DNA of 64,000 bases from Pycnococcus provasolii (GCA_049487715.1 CP150549.1:310001-374000); one strand, 5' to 3'. Shown: positions 36,603 to 46,881, counted from the stretch's first letter. Program-made: numbers and translations. The notes: generated from the sequence alone by a model not told the origin.

Positions 36603-36879
36603 CAAGGACAGCACAGCAAGGCACAGCAAGGCCAGGCTCGTACGAAGCAGGCCAAGCGGAAAGGGAAGTGAAATTATGGGAGGGAAGGGAAGGGAAGGGG
36701 GAAGGGGGAGGGGGACACAAGCAAAGAGTTGGTTTCGCGCGCGCGGAGTAAAAAGTAGAAGTTCGAATCCTCTGGTATGTAACCCTAAGGTAGACCTAAC
36801 CCTAACCCTATTCAAATACCCTAATCACAGCTGTGTTTTTCTTTACGTCGGTCGGTCGGGTTCAAACTTTTTACACGTC
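36603..36879. other. MSH6 promoter region and APC8 3' flank
   Basis: Contains GGGAA/GGAAGG repeats (36670-36715) and a CCTAACCCTAACCCTA tract (36795-36810). No gene seen. Confidence 0.45.
36795..36810 (-). repeat. Interstitial CCCTAA tract upstream of MSH6
   Basis: CCTAACCCTAACCCTA; on the MSH6 sense strand it reads TTAGGG. Confidence 0.8.
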
Positions 36880-36905
36880 TCAAAATATCTCCTCCTCCTC
36901 CATCG

Positions 36906-36936
<31 letters not shown>

Positions 36937-39162
36937 CTCCTCCTCCTCCTCCTCAGAGTCGTCCTCCGCCCAACGATCGCCAAGCGGGGGTGGAGTGTGG
37001 CCAGCCATGGAGGCGCCGCGAACGTCGCGAAGCAGAGCCTTCGCCTTCTCCTTCGCAGCACCGCCGCATACGAGAAGGCGGCTGGCGAAACGCTCGGAGA
37101 GCTCGAGAGCGCCGCACGTGCGCCAGTGCTTCGCAAGGTGAAGCAACGCCTCCTCCGCGCCTCTGCCCGATGCCACATCCTCCGAAAGAAGCGTGCCGCA
37201 CGTCGACACGTCGCTCGCGAGCGCGAGCGCCGCCTCAGCCGCACGACTCACCTCGCCCGCATCTGGCGTCGTTCGGGATCCCGCACCGTCCTCGGCAAAT
37301 GCAAGGCCAGGCGCGCACCCTCCATTGGCGGCGGCGTGCAGCGCAAGTGCGTAGAAACGCGCGGCACCCATCACGTCCCCGATGCGCTGGTACAGTCTCG
37401 CAAGGCGAAGCACCGCGAGACCTTCCGGATCGCCCGTTGCGATCGCGCGACGGTAGCAGAGTGCCGCCTCGTCCCGGCGGTCGACGGTCGGGCTCTCGAG
37501 GCATTGCGCCATCGCGCACCACATCCTGCCGTCGTTCGGGCGCAAGGCTGTTGCCTTGCGGAAGTAGTACAGCGCATGCTGAGGCAAGCTGAGAACCTCG
37601 TACGTCTGTCCCAGTCCGTACCAAGCTCGGTAGTCATCCGGGCGAGCCGCGACGGCGTTGCGGTACGCGCTCACCGCAGCCGCGGGATTCTTCATCTCCA
37701 CAAACTCGTGGCCGAGGAGCGTCCACGCTGACACGCAACGCCGGTCGAGGCGCAGGGCACGCTGGAACGATCTAGCCGCCTTCTCGTGGTGACCGCGAAG
37801 ACTGTAGTAGTTGCCAATCACGCAGCACGACTCCGGCGCGTATCGGTGCCACAGCTGGCATCGGTGCGCGACATGGCTGAGCTCCTCGTAGCGCTCCTTG
37901 ACGTACAGGATGTTTGAGTACGTGTCCACGCCCGTGAGATTGTGCTCGTCGCGCGAGTACAGCGACTCGTAGATGCCCTGGGCACCGTCGTAGTCCTGCG
38001 CGGCGTACAGTGCCCTCGCCATTGCCTCGAGCAGAAAGTCCGACTCGGGGAAGTACCGACTGCGCACGGATGACAGAACCTCGTACGCTTCCCGCGCCTC
38101 GTGCCTATGTGCGAGCTGCGCGCATCTGTAAATTTCCGCCATCACCGGATGGTGCGCAGCCGTGCCGCACGCGTGCAGAGCCGCGGCGGCGGCAGCATCT
38201 CCCGCAACCGCGTCGCGCGTCAGCGCGCCGTCCAGCGGCACGAGCATTTCCCAAGCCTCCCAATTCCATGGGAAGTGCAGAGTGCTCGTGGCGAGCGCCT
38301 TGGCGGCGTCCGACGAGCGCCCTGCGGCGCTGGCGAGGCACGCGTGCGCGTAGCACAGGAACGCGCCGTCCCAGTACACCATTGCCCACGGGTTGGCTGG
38401 CGCCGTGCCTGCGGCCCTTGCGATGGCGTCTCTTGCGCGCTGCGCCACCATCCTCTCAACGTCGGCGAGCTCATCTTCGGACGGACTTCCGAATCTGTCG
38501 TGTGGAAAAGCTCTCGCGGGAAGGCGACCTGGTGCGCCTGGAGTGCCTGCTGTCGCCGCGGCGGTCGGGTCGGCGGTCGGCACCGTCGTCACGCCACCCG
38601 CGGCGTGCGCCGCGACGGGCGGCGGCGCGTTGGGCGCGACGTCCCCTCGCGCGGCGATCGCGGCAGCCGCTGCGGCGGCGATAGGTGCCGATGCAGGTGC
38701 AGGCGTCGCCGTCGCGTCGGTGTAAGCAGCCTCGGCAGCTGCCGCCTCCGCTCTCGCCTTTTCCGCGGCGAGGTGCATGCTGTACGCGTGCATGAACATA
38801 GCACGGTCGTCCGTCTCTGCAAGTTTTCTCGTCGCCTCGCACGCCCTCATGTACTCCGCGTGCTCGACGTGCCCTCTTGCCAGCATGACTGTCGTAGGCT
38901 CGCTGGCGTGCGCGAGTGCAACCTGCACGCGCATGGACGACGCCGCCGCCGGCGAGTTTGTTGTTATACTGTCGTCGACGTTCGTGGCGAGTGCCATGGA
39001 CGCACACCACCTGGAAGCTCCTGGTAGCGCTCGCGCTTTGAGTTCGAGCGAGGATGCGAGCAGGGCATCGTGGAGCGTGTCTGCAGAGTTTGATAATGGT
39101 GCTGGTGACGATCCGTGTGGAGTGCCATGCATCTTCATGGGTGACGCCAACGAGCCGCGCAT
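36880..39162 (-). CDS. CDC23: Anaphase-promoting complex subunit 8 (CDC23)
   Basis: 760 residues. A TPR array about 330-640 carries the diagnostic APC8/Cdc23 segments: DTYSNILYVKERYEELSHVAH, CCVIGNYYSLRGHHEKAARSF, AWTLLGHEFVEMKNPAAAVSAYR, YRAWYGLGQTYEVL and LYYFRKATALRPND. APC8 is a homodimeric TPR subunit of the APC/C ubiquitin ligase that drives anaphase and mitotic exit. An Ala-rich low-complexity insert (about 150-220) and a very acidic C-terminus (Glu and Asp runs, codons from (TCC/TCG)n on the plus strand) are lineage additions. ATG at 39162; alternative in-frame ATGs follow within 10 codons. Confidence 0.93.
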
Positions 39163-39475
39163 GGGGTGTTATGTGCGTTGGTTGTGACGCAGACGCAGAC
39201 GCAGACGCACGCGGTGTCGATCCGTGTTTTTTTTTTTTTCCGGTGGGAGTAAGTTCCTGTTGTGGCGCGCACAGTTCAGGTATTTGAAACAACCCGCGGG
39301 AAGGACGGGCGATGTGATTCGGGTTTTTGGGATGGGGTTTTGTTTTCATTTCGGGGATGGGAAAATCGTTCGGGGGGCGATCTGGTTTGTTTGAGGTGTT
39401 TGTTTGTAACGTTCCCACATTACTATAGACTATTGTAAGTTCACTCATAAGTGCTCCCGTTCGTGCCGTCAGCTC
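39163..39475. other. APC8 upstream region
   Basis: Contains (GACGCA)n at about 39187-39215 and a T-run (39228-39240). No gene recognised. Confidence 0.4.
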
Positions 39476-39800
39476 TCACGCGCTGCCCAAGTCCACGTAC
39501 GGCAGGTTGTCGCCCATCTCGTTCGGTTCGTCGCCGCGGTTGGTCGATTCGCCGTAGCCGAGCCGTGCGCCAGCCGCTCCCCAGCACTTCACATTGTCGT
39601 TGTCGAGGATTGCGCACGTATGAGCGAGCCCCGCCGTGTCTCCAATACCAATGGCGACTGCCGTACGTCCCGTACCCAGGTCCACGTATGGCAAGCTATC
39701 CCCCATCGAATTCGGAAGGTCGCCGCGGACGTTCGTGTCACCGTAGCCGAGTGCGCCGCCATAATTAGTAGCAAGGAGTGATGAACTGGAAGTTCAAGTT
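39476..39800 (-). pseudogene. RCC1-like repeat fragment
   Basis: Minus-strand frame with two adjacent RCC1/BNR-type units of the 'CAIL-DNDNVKCWG' kind: GYGDTNVRGDLPNSMGDSLP, YVDLGTGRTAVAIGIGDTAG, HTCAILDNDNVKCWG, then LGYGESTNRGDEPNEMGDNLP and a stop. Intact proteins have seven such blades. Only about 1.5 units remain, with one ATG at 39706 internal to the first unit and the frame open slightly upstream. It looks like a gene fragment left by duplication or deletion. Whether it is expressed is unknown. Confidence 0.55.
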
Positions 39801-40365
39801 CAAGTTGTACTAACCTTACGTTGTCGTCGACGACGTTCAATGACTGTGAAATGAATGGCTGGACAGTTTCACAGTGAACGTGATGGCCAGCCAGGACAGT
39901 TCACGCAGGGCGGCGTGCAGGGGCCCCACCCCACCCCACCCCACCACCGTAAGGCGTAAGCGGGTTGTCTGTCACGTGCAGCGAGCACGGTGAGCCGACA
40001 CGCACTCCAGCAGGGCAGCAGGCAGTCAGGCACGCACTCGTATCCCCTACCACTCTGGCTGGACAAGGCAAGGATTTCCCGTGCAAGTACTGCATAACAC
40101 AGCCCAATCATGCCATAACGCGATCATCAAATCCATCACCAATTCACCATCACCAATTCACCAAATCACTCACTTCCGATGGGATGGGATTGTGATGTGA
40201 AAAAATCAATCTTCCCACTCAAATACCTAGGTGGTTAAAACTTCACCTGGAGGGAGGGAATCCGGGAACCCACTCTAGAATGGGTGTTTACGTCCCTCCT
40301 CTCCTTCACAGCTCCTTCACATCCACTTCTCTTCGTCCTCCTCCTGCGACAACCGCCTGGTGCTG
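39801..40365. other. Intergenic region
   Basis: Holds a (CCCCA)n tract at about 39923-39945 and repeats of CCATCACCAATTCACC at about 40130-40165. It includes the upstream region of the J-domain gene. No gene recognised. Confidence 0.4.
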
Positions 40366-41226
40366 ATGGCGCACCAGTGCGTCTCCGTGAACACCCGCCC
40401 TGCCGCGCCAGTGCGTCTTTGTCGGCGTCGGCGCCACTTGCCTTATAGGAAACCGGCGTTTGCTCGCGCGAACGCGTCGTCGTCATCGCCGTCGCAACTC
40501 ACCACCAACGACGCCGTCAAAATATTAGGCATACCCCCGAACGCGTCGCTGGACGAAGTCAACGCCGCGTACCGCACGAAAATCAAAAGCACGCACCCAG
40601 ACGTCCTGCGTGGCAGCGGCGACGCCGCCGACGACGACGACGATCCTGAAAACGCAGCGGACGCACGCCTCGTCATCGCAGCTGCACAGGTGCTCCGCGA
40701 CGCCATCGAGAGGAGAGGGGGAGATACCCTTAGCCTCGTGGATGTCCCGGTGTACGACGTGTTTGACGCACCTCCGGACGGCGCACCAGACGCGTTCGTC
40801 GCGCCGTTCGTCAACCCGTTCCTATGCACGGGCATCGACCTCTTCGCCTGGCGTGACCTCGACGATGCCGTGTGCGCAGCACTCGGCGACGACGACGACG
40901 CGGCGGCGCGGCGCGGCGACCCGTCCGATATCAATGCGGCGGCACGTGCCGTTGGAGCTGCACCACTGCCCGGCTCGTGCGCATGGCTGACACCCTGCCA
41001 GAAGGCGAGCTTGGGTGACATCCTCGACGAGGCGGTGAACGAGGCGCGCATCTTGGATGACGCCGTCGCCGCACGTGTGGAGAATGCGCTAATAAGAGCT
41101 CGCATGTGCGAGATGCGTGGAGGCGCACCACCAAAAGGTGCCTCGGAGCGCCGCGGCGCTCGCAACAATACCGTCTCGGATGACGCCTTTGCAAATGAGC
41201 GCTACAGAAAAGATGGGTACAGATAA
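40366..41226 (+). CDS. J-domain protein, probably plastid-targeted
   Basis: 286 residues from the ATG at 40366 (MAHQCVSVNTRPAAP); the frame extends two codons upstream via GTG. Residues 1-50 are Arg/Ala/Ser-rich, like a transit peptide. A J-domain core follows: DAVKILGIPPNASLDEVNAAYR, KIKSTHPDVLRG with the HPD tripeptide needed to stimulate Hsp70, then an acidic insertion in place of the usual short helix III linker. The remainder (VPVYDVFDAPPDGAPDAFVAPFVNPF and a helical C-terminus) resembles plant plastid J-like proteins whose J-domain is followed by a unique region. TGTAA signals lie at 41250 and 41260. The neighbour on the other strand ends 39 bp away. Confidence 0.75.
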   Translation: MAHQCVSVNTRPAAPVRLCRRRRHLPYRKPAFARANASSSSPSQLTTNDAVKILGIPPNASLDEVNAAYRTKIKSTHPDVLRGSGDAADDDDDPENAADARLVIAAAQVLRDAIERRGGDTLSLVDVPVYDVFDAPPDGAPDAFVAPFVNPFLCTGIDLFAWRDLDDAVCAALGDDDDAAARRGDPSDINAAARAVGAAPLPGSCAWLTPCQKASLGDILDEAVNEARILDDAVAARVENALIRARMCEMRGGAPPKGASERRGARNNTVSDDAFANERYRKDGYR

Positions 41227-41249
41227 ATAGAAAATTCATATATTTATTG

Positions 41250-41264
41250 TGTAATCATATGTAA
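41250..41264 (+). terminator. Two TGTAA poly(A) signals, J-domain gene
   Basis: TGTAA at 41250-41254 and 41260-41264, 24 and 34 bases after the stop. Confidence 0.4.
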
Positions 41265-41265
41265 T

Positions 41266-42303
41266 TCAAGATGCTGTCACGTCGTTCGCCTCTTCGGGAG
41301 TGCCACCTCCAGCCTCACGCACACGCCGGTGATGTGCAAGCCTTTCGAGTGCCACGAGGGCTGGCTGATCGTCGCCACGCACGCCTGCGACGGTCACATC
41401 TCCTCGACTTGCAGCTATTGCGTCGAGCGCGTCCGCGGCAGCAGCGCCGTCGTCCGCCGCGTCGACAACAATGCCAAGTCGCACGTTGTGGTCCGCGAGA
41501 CGGGCAGTAGCGCTCGCATCGAGTGCCGCCGCCGCCGTGTTGGCGTCCGCCGCCACGGCGACGATTCCGGCGACGTGGCTGGGATCAGCCAAGGTGGCAT
41601 TTACCACCGCCTCGACGGCGGCTACATTACCAGCTTCGCACTCGACGAAGAACCACACCTGACGGTTGTGTTTCGTTGATGCGTCGCGAAGCGCGGCAAA
41701 CACGGCGCGCGCCGCCTCGGCACTCCACGCGCCGATGGGAAACGCCATTTGGTCTGTGTATGGTTTGTTTGCCTTGACAGCGGCGGCGGCGGCGTCGAGC
41801 GCGTCGGGGTGCACATGATCGCCTTCCATCGGCGCGGCCACCCATGCGGGTGCCGCCGCGAGTATGGCGTGCCTGTGCGCCGCCGAGAGCCGCATGGAAC
41901 CACCCGCTTCCTGCCTGGCCCTGAAAGCGAGTCCTCCTGCGGTGGATGCCAGTCTTCTCGTCGTCTTCACGCACGGCGGTGCAGGCGTCACAAGCACTCC
42001 TTCTGATGAGTCCGAGGAGGCGGGTGAGGCGGCGGAGAGGGAGATGGATGCGCCAATGGCGTACGTGACGATTCCGTCGACTAAGGCGAGCGAGCGTTCG
42101 TGTCGCGCGAGGATCGCGGCGTGGTGTTTCGAGTGTATTAGTGATGAGGCGACTGAAGACGACGACGCATCTTCCGATTCTGTGGAGATGTTGTTGTTGT
42201 TGTTCGTAAGACTACTACTACTGCTGGTGGTGCAATCATCCGGAAGCGGTCCGGCGTCGAGCAGGAGCAGAGGAGCAGCAGCAGCAGAGGAGGAGGACGC
42301 CAT
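41266..42303 (-). CDS. Unknown Ala-rich protein, weak resemblance to tRNA-guanine transglycosylase fold
   Basis: 345 residues from the ATG at 42303 (MASSSSAAAAP); the frame extends upstream only via TTG. Low-complexity Ser/Asn start, then a globular Ala-rich body. GLAFRARQEAGGSMRLSAAH followed by AAAPAWVAAPMEGDHVH, and a strand/helix alternation after VWFFVECEAGNVAAVEAVV, suggest a TIM-barrel-like fold. The first segment loosely recalls the substrate loop of tRNA-guanine transglycosylase and its non-catalytic partner subunit. The zinc cysteines of that family are not seen, so the link is weak. Convergent with the J-domain gene. Confidence 0.5.
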   Translation of the reverse strand: MASSSSAAAAPLLLLDAGPLPDDCTTSSSSSLTNNNNNISTESEDASSSSVASSLIHSKHHAAILARHERSLALVDGIVTYAIGASISLSAASPASSDSSEGVLVTPAPPCVKTTRRLASTAGGLAFRARQEAGGSMRLSAAHRHAILAAAPAWVAAPMEGDHVHPDALDAAAAAVKANKPYTDQMAFPIGAWSAEAARAVFAALRDASTKHNRQVWFFVECEAGNVAAVEAVVNATLADPSHVAGIVAVAADANTAAAALDASATARLADHNVRLGIVVDAADDGAAAADALDAIAASRGDVTVAGVRGDDQPALVALERLAHHRRVREAGGGTPEEANDVTAS

Positions 42304-42768
42304 TGCCCTTGGGAGAGATTGAGGAGGAGAATGAGACCCCCTAAAATAAAGCAATCTCGAAAGTGAAAAAAACAATTAGGGGTTAGGGGTTCAGGATTCG
42401 GGGTTCCAGTTTTCGATTTTTTCGATTTCGAGATTCCCGTTCATTCAGAGTTTCAGTTTTGCAAGTCCAGTTCAGTTCGACAGCTCCCGAGGAGGAATAT
42501 TCAATCGTCGGCAAACATGTCCGTATGTGTGACAGATGTCAGGCGTGCGTGCGTGCGTGTGCTGCTGTCTCTGCTCTTCATGCTTTTAGCTTAGCTTTGT
42601 GTTAACTGTGGTTATTCACCTGCCCTCTCTCCTTTGTCTGTCTTGGCTCTTTTGCCTGCTGCTTTTGGCTTTGGGAATTCCGCGCAGAATCACCAGGTGC
42701 CCCCTTTTCGTCGTCATCAGTTCATCAACGTCATAGGCGCTCGTACTTTGTTCGTCCCCTAGTTCGCC
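42304..42768. other. Intergenic region between divergent genes
   Basis: Contains a TTAGGGGTTAGGGGTTCAGG tract near 42377-42396, similar to but not matching TTAGGG repeats, and CGTGCGTGCGTG at about 42545. Promoter region for the small secreted protein. No gene recognised. Confidence 0.45.
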
Positions 42769-43170
42769 ATGATGATGTACTTCACGCGCATGCTCGCCAC
42801 CGCCACTGCCGTCGTCGCCTTCGCGCAGAACGCGCACGCCGCCGAATATTCCGGAAAAGGTGGATATGGATACCATGAAGTTCCCAAGACGTATTATGGT
42901 GGCGCGTCGATTCCAATCGGATGGAACGCATACAAGCAGAACACCTACTACACGAAGGTCGTGCCGCCGATCTACGTCCGACGTATTCCGAACCCTACAA
43001 AGCATGAGCCGTACCTGACGAAGCATGAACTTGAGAAAGCAGTCGCAATCAAGGACTGGTACAAATATCCGAACAAGGACTACGGGCCGGATTTCTACGT
43101 CCACGATGACCACTTCGTGGGCAAGCACTTCAAAGACTACAAAGAACCGTGTTACGGTTCTTCTTGCTGA
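42769..43170 (+). CDS. Small secreted Tyr-rich protein
   Basis: 133 residues, ATG at 42769. The signal peptide is clear (MMMYFTRMLATATAVVAF, cleavage plausible after NAHA). The mature part is rich in Tyr, Lys, Pro, Gly and His (KGGYGYHEVPKTYYGG, KDWYKYPNKDYGPDFYVHDD) and ends with two Cys (CYGSSC). No catalytic motif. Composition resembles the N-terminal part of the two secreted paralogues 3-5 kb downstream, so it may belong to the same class of extracellular matrix or wall proteins, possibly crosslinked through tyrosine (inference). Confidence 0.65.
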   Translation: MMMYFTRMLATATAVVAFAQNAHAAEYSGKGGYGYHEVPKTYYGGASIPIGWNAYKQNTYYTKVVPPIYVRRIPNPTKHEPYLTKHELEKAVAIKDWYKYPNKDYGPDFYVHDDHFVGKHFKDYKEPCYGSSC

Positions 43171-43286
43171 GAATGAAGCAGGTGAAGTGAATTGGTTGGG
43201 AAGAGAAAGAGAGAGGAGAAACAAATGAGAATTGCAATCTTTGGATGCATAAAAGTTGATAGTTATCAAAACAATAAATACATTCT

Positions 43287-45358
43287 TTACATTTCAAACA
43301 GTACATATTTATCCCACACAATCCTCTTCTCAGTCAAGCCGCCAGGTAAAAACCACCCACGCGCCCAGCTTGGGGATTGTGCAGCATTTGCATAAGGCAG
43401 GCTAGCAAGCAGTTTCCTCGGCTTTCTTGCACCCGCAGCCATCACGGCATCTGCCGCCTCCACATCGTCCTTCGCACGCACGACAAAGTACGCGCACGAC
43501 GAAGGGCTGTCGATATATTGCTCGGGAGTCTCCTCGTTGTTTCTGTTGAACGGCCGACCGACTGTGGACGTCCCCTCGAAGCGCAGTGGCATCAGTGGAC
43601 CCTTCGCACCACCGGGCATCGGCAGGAACGCAAGCTGAGCACGCTCCGGCAAGTGAAGCGAGCTGGGGAAGGTGTGCCACTCGGTGTGCACGCACACATT
43701 GCCCGTCGCACCGCTCGGCATGTATGCATACAAGTCCACCGCCGAGCCGTAGTGCAGGCGAAGCGCCACGACGCGTGACACCGACAGAACGGCAAATGCA
43801 ATCAGTAGCACGGCACCGGCGACGGACGCCAGCATACGGCAGGCGTATCGAAGCTTGCGCCACGTGGACGGAAGTATGCCGCTCACAGCATCCGGGAGGA
43901 GCGCAAGAGTCAGTGCACCGCCGACGTGAGCGGCGGGATAGACGACGTACAGGAAGCGCTCCTCCTTGTGCGGGAGGCGTGAAAGCAGCGCGAACCAAAG
44001 GGGGAAGGGCACGGCAGCCGCGAGTGCGCCTAGCGCATCCACGCGACGGGCAGCGAAAGCCACGACGAGCGGCGACACGAACGCAAGCGGGAACAGGACG
44101 TTCAGCTGCAGGATCGCGTTTCGTACGTAGTAGAGTGCCCCTTCGACGCCGTACAGGTCGCTCGCACCGCCGAGGAAATTGTAAGCCAGAAGATTCAGCG
44201 GTGACAAATGCGAAAATGGAGTGATCGAAGTTGGTTGCAGTGATTTGAAGCCATAGTAGTGTGCGTCGACGGCAAATGTGGAGGCGATGGAGGCGAAGGA
44301 GGCAACGAGTCCGACGACAACTTTCGAAACGAGCGAGCGACTTGGACAGTCAATCAGCACGAGAAGTGCCAGCGGCACAGCAGCGGGCAGAGCGACAGGC
44401 CAGCCTGTGTGTGTGTGTGCGTGTGTGTTTGTATGGTGAGTTGAGGTCCGTCGTTGTGCAAGCGAAACCAAATGAAAGAATGTAATGTTGACGCCGACGT
44501 TGGGTAAGGAACGAAACGAAACAGGGTGCTCAGATTGGCTAGGGCGGATGCGTCGAAGTGAAAGTCCACACGCGTTGGTTTCAGAACCCAGTGCTCTGTT
44601 ATACTTCGTACAGTCTCTTCCTTGCTCCCTTGTTTGCTTCCCTCCAACGTCGGGTACGAAATATCACATCCAAAACACAAAAAAGACGCACCTAGTATGG
44701 AACCCACGGCAACACAAGCAATCACACCCAGCGGTTTTCTCTCGATGGCAAGTGCCGTGGCGGCGGTAAATCCTAGAGCGGTGAGTGTTCCTGGCAGAAG
44801 CTGCGTGGTAGACGTAAACAGCCCCCCTGAGATTAGGAAGAGAAAGTATGCGTTCGACCCGACGATACGTCCGAATCGGCGGTAGCACGCGGTGATAAGC
44901 ATAGCCTCCGCGAAACTCGCCCAGAACGCGAGGTGCAGTCTCACGGCGTGGAACGCGACGCGAGAAGGTGGTAGGAGAGCCGCGGGCCAACCTGCGAGCC
45001 AGAGGAAGAGGTACGAACGCAGTGCGTTTTCCGGTGCATATTCCCACGTTTGCATAGCCCTCGAGTTCGCACTTTCTTCCGCATCGTCACCTGCTGTGAT
45101 GTGCATGAGCGGTTCCCAGTAGTTGTACGTTTCATCGCAGTCGTGGATCCCGTTCAAGAATGACGACGGTATGGCTCTGATGATGATAAGCGCGACGAGG
45201 ACTTTCACGAAAGGCACATTGGAGGCGGCACCACCACCATCAGCACCACCACCATCAGCACCACCCCCTTTATTCTTCTTATTCTTATTCTTATGAGTAG
45301 GAGGAGCAGCAGCAGGAGGAGGAGGAGGAGGAGGAGGAGGAGGGCGACGCGAACGCAT
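43287..45358 (-). CDS. ALG9: Alpha-1,2-mannosyltransferase ALG9 (two exons)
   Basis: Exon 1 is 45358-44692 and exon 2 is 44404-43287; joined they give 594 residues. Motifs of GT22 ER mannosyltransferases are clear: HDCDETYNYWEPLMHI (the luminal acidic catalytic loop), QTWEYAPENALRSYLFLWLAGWPA, and HKEERFLYVVYP. About ten hydrophobic helices follow the family layout. ALG9 adds the seventh and ninth mannoses to the dolichol-linked N-glycan precursor in the ER lumen. The splice join restores VGSILGWPVALP in phase. ATG at 45358; the upstream codon is TTG. The N-terminus has a poly-Pro run and a repeated GGGADGGGAD. Confidence 0.92.
44405..44691 (-). other. ALG9 intron (287 bp, GT-AG)
   Basis: Donor CTAG/GTGCGT and acceptor CACACACAG/GCTGG on the minus strand. 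Just before the acceptor is a (CA)n tract, which probably serves as the pyrimidine/purine-alternating tail. Splicing keeps the ALG9 frame. Confidence 0.88.
44406..44430. repeat. (GT)n microsatellite at the intron acceptor
   Basis: About 24 bp of GT repeats with one GC interruption, adjacent to the ALG9 3' splice site. Confidence 0.85.
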
Positions 45359-45939
45359 CAAGCCACAAAGACGAAGACGAAGCGCGTGAACGAATATTCG
45401 CAGAATGAAGAGGGAAGAGGAGGAGAGCAGGTATGGGCGGCGCCGCCAGGGTTCCCAAAAGCCTCCCTCAAATCCAAATCACCTCCTCAAATCTATCCGC
45501 AAACAAGAAGTTTAGTTTAGGGGTTCCCTCAACCCAGAGGGTTCCCTCCCGGCTCCCGGAGAGTTCGGGGTTTGGGTTCGTTCGGGGTTTGGGTTCGTAA
45601 ATTGTTTTTCAAGCTTCTTCTTCCTCCCTTCTCCTTCTTTCGAATGCCTCCTAGGAGCCAGCCCAGCCAGCCCTGATTTGCCGGCCCTCCCTGACCCTAA
45701 CCCTCCCTGAAGTCCTGCCTGACGTGCGTGCAACGCCTTCCCATCCCGTGCGTTGCGTTCGAGGAATGTTCCCTCTTCTCTTTTCATCTCTTTTCTTTCG
45801 AACTCTTCGCATGTTTATGTCATGTCATGTCGCGGGTCATGAGTCCTAGGGAGCATGTTGGTTTGGTTGGTTTGGTTTGGTCTCCTCGGCGTCTACTTCC
45901 TGGGGGCACTGCACGCCTCTTAGATTCATTCTTTGAATC
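45359..45939. other. Intergenic region, includes duplicated promoter
   Basis: Between divergent ALG9 and the first secreted paralogue. 45768-45939 is nearly identical to 47831-48002 without indels and is the presumed promoter/leader of both paralogues. A short CCCTAACCCT lies near 45693-45704. Confidence 0.6.
45768..45939 (+). promoter_or_regulatory. Promoter/leader repeat, first secreted paralogue
   Basis: 172 bp, colinear with 47831-48002 and ending at the ATG; includes TTTGGTTGGTTTGGTTTGG repeats. Confidence 0.65.
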
Positions 45940-46881
45940 ATGGCGACGAAAATTGTCGCACTAGTAGGTCTTTCAGTGGTAACACTCGGCGCGAATGCGA
46001 AGCCGTATGGTGGTGGCGGCTACTACGGAAAGTACGGTGGTGGCAAGTACGGCGGCGTCTCGGACTCGTACGATGACGGCTACTACAAAGGAAGCAAGTA
46101 CGTCCACGTCTCGGACTCGTACGATGACGGCTACTACAAAGGAAGCAAGTACGGCGGGTACGGGTACAATGCGCCGAAGCCGAAGGTCAGTTTGTGGAAG
46201 CCTTGGTCGTGGAAGTACGCGAAGAAGAGCTACAGCTACTTCAATTTCTACTTGAGGGAGGCGGCGCATGCGTACGTCGGACTGAGTGAGACGCTCAAAC
46301 TAGATGAGTTCCATTTTATGCCTCCGAATACTACTACTACAGAGGCGGCTATTCCGACGCTATTGCACGTGCACCAGTTTGAGTGCACGTGCGGTTGCAA
46401 CGTCGGACATCAAGCCTTTGCGTGCATATCGTTTGGCATTTCGCTTGACAAGGATTTCCACTCAAGGAATGCCTCAATCACGACTCCCCCTATTCAGAGT
46501 GTCTACCAGTCAGTGGGATCCAATAAGTTCATTGGGACGGATCAATATGTTTTACCGGCCAACTTTTTGGGACCGGGAACGCCGAACGCAACAGCAAGGT
46601 TCCAGGGCAATTCACTGCCGCACTATCCTGGTGGCAAGCAGACCATCACGGTCACGGCAACGTCCGTTCAGTTCACCGACCCTAACACAGGGGAGACCCT
46701 ATCAGGGGGAGGGCCCTTCACGGAGGTTCTGAAGCAGGGTGAAGTGACGTGTCGCGGGCCGCAGGCTGTGATTGACGCTTGCGCGGCGCGTTGCGATCGG
46801 GCGGTGGAGGAGAACCTGTTGGTGGAGAACGAGTTTGTGCAGAATTGCCTTGTTTATCTACCAGATTATTACGATTATTAA
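45940..46881 (+). CDS. Secreted Tyr/Gly-rich protein, paralogue 1
   Basis: 313 residues, ATG at 45940. Signal peptide MATKIVALVGLSVVTLGANA, then a Gly/Tyr-rich region with two copies of VSDSYDDGYYKGSKY, a basic Trp/Lys segment (WKPWSWKYAKKSYSY), and a Cys-containing domain beginning FECTCGCNVGHQAFACISF. Later ATSVQFTDPNTGE and a C-terminal RGPQAVIDACAARCD, with about seven Cys in total, suggest an extracellular disulfide domain. Compared with paralogue 2 the first half is almost identical and the second half diverged. A coding-like tail (DYYPDYGTLDVNTLDD...) follows in another phase up to 47006, so the 3' end may have shifted. Function unknown. Confidence 0.7.
   Translation: MATKIVALVGLSVVTLGANAKPYGGGGYYGKYGGGKYGGVSDSYDDGYYKGSKYVHVSDSYDDGYYKGSKYGGYGYNAPKPKVSLWKPWSWKYAKKSYSYFNFYLREAAHAYVGLSETLKLDEFHFMPPNTTTTEAAIPTLLHVHQFECTCGCNVGHQAFACISFGISLDKDFHSRNASITTPPIQSVYQSVGSNKFIGTDQYVLPANFLGPGTPNATARFQGNSLPHYPGGKQTITVTATSVQFTDPNTGETLSGGGPFTEVLKQGEVTCRGPQAVIDACAARCDRAVEENLLVENEFVQNCLVYLPDYYDY

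Noticed and set aside
36750-36775. tRNA-like GTTCGAATCCTC (T-loop) sequence
   Set aside because: Only the T-loop resembles a tRNA. The stem has a mismatch, and no D-arm, anticodon arm or acceptor pairing is found upstream.
38471-39448. 325-codon minus-strand frame
   Set aside because: Overlaps the start of APC8 in another phase. Composition is biased and there are no motifs.
44354-44691. Extension of the first ALG9 frame through 44354
   Set aside because: It translates the intron, including a THTHTHT run from the CA repeat. Splicing restores the conserved ALG9 sequence.
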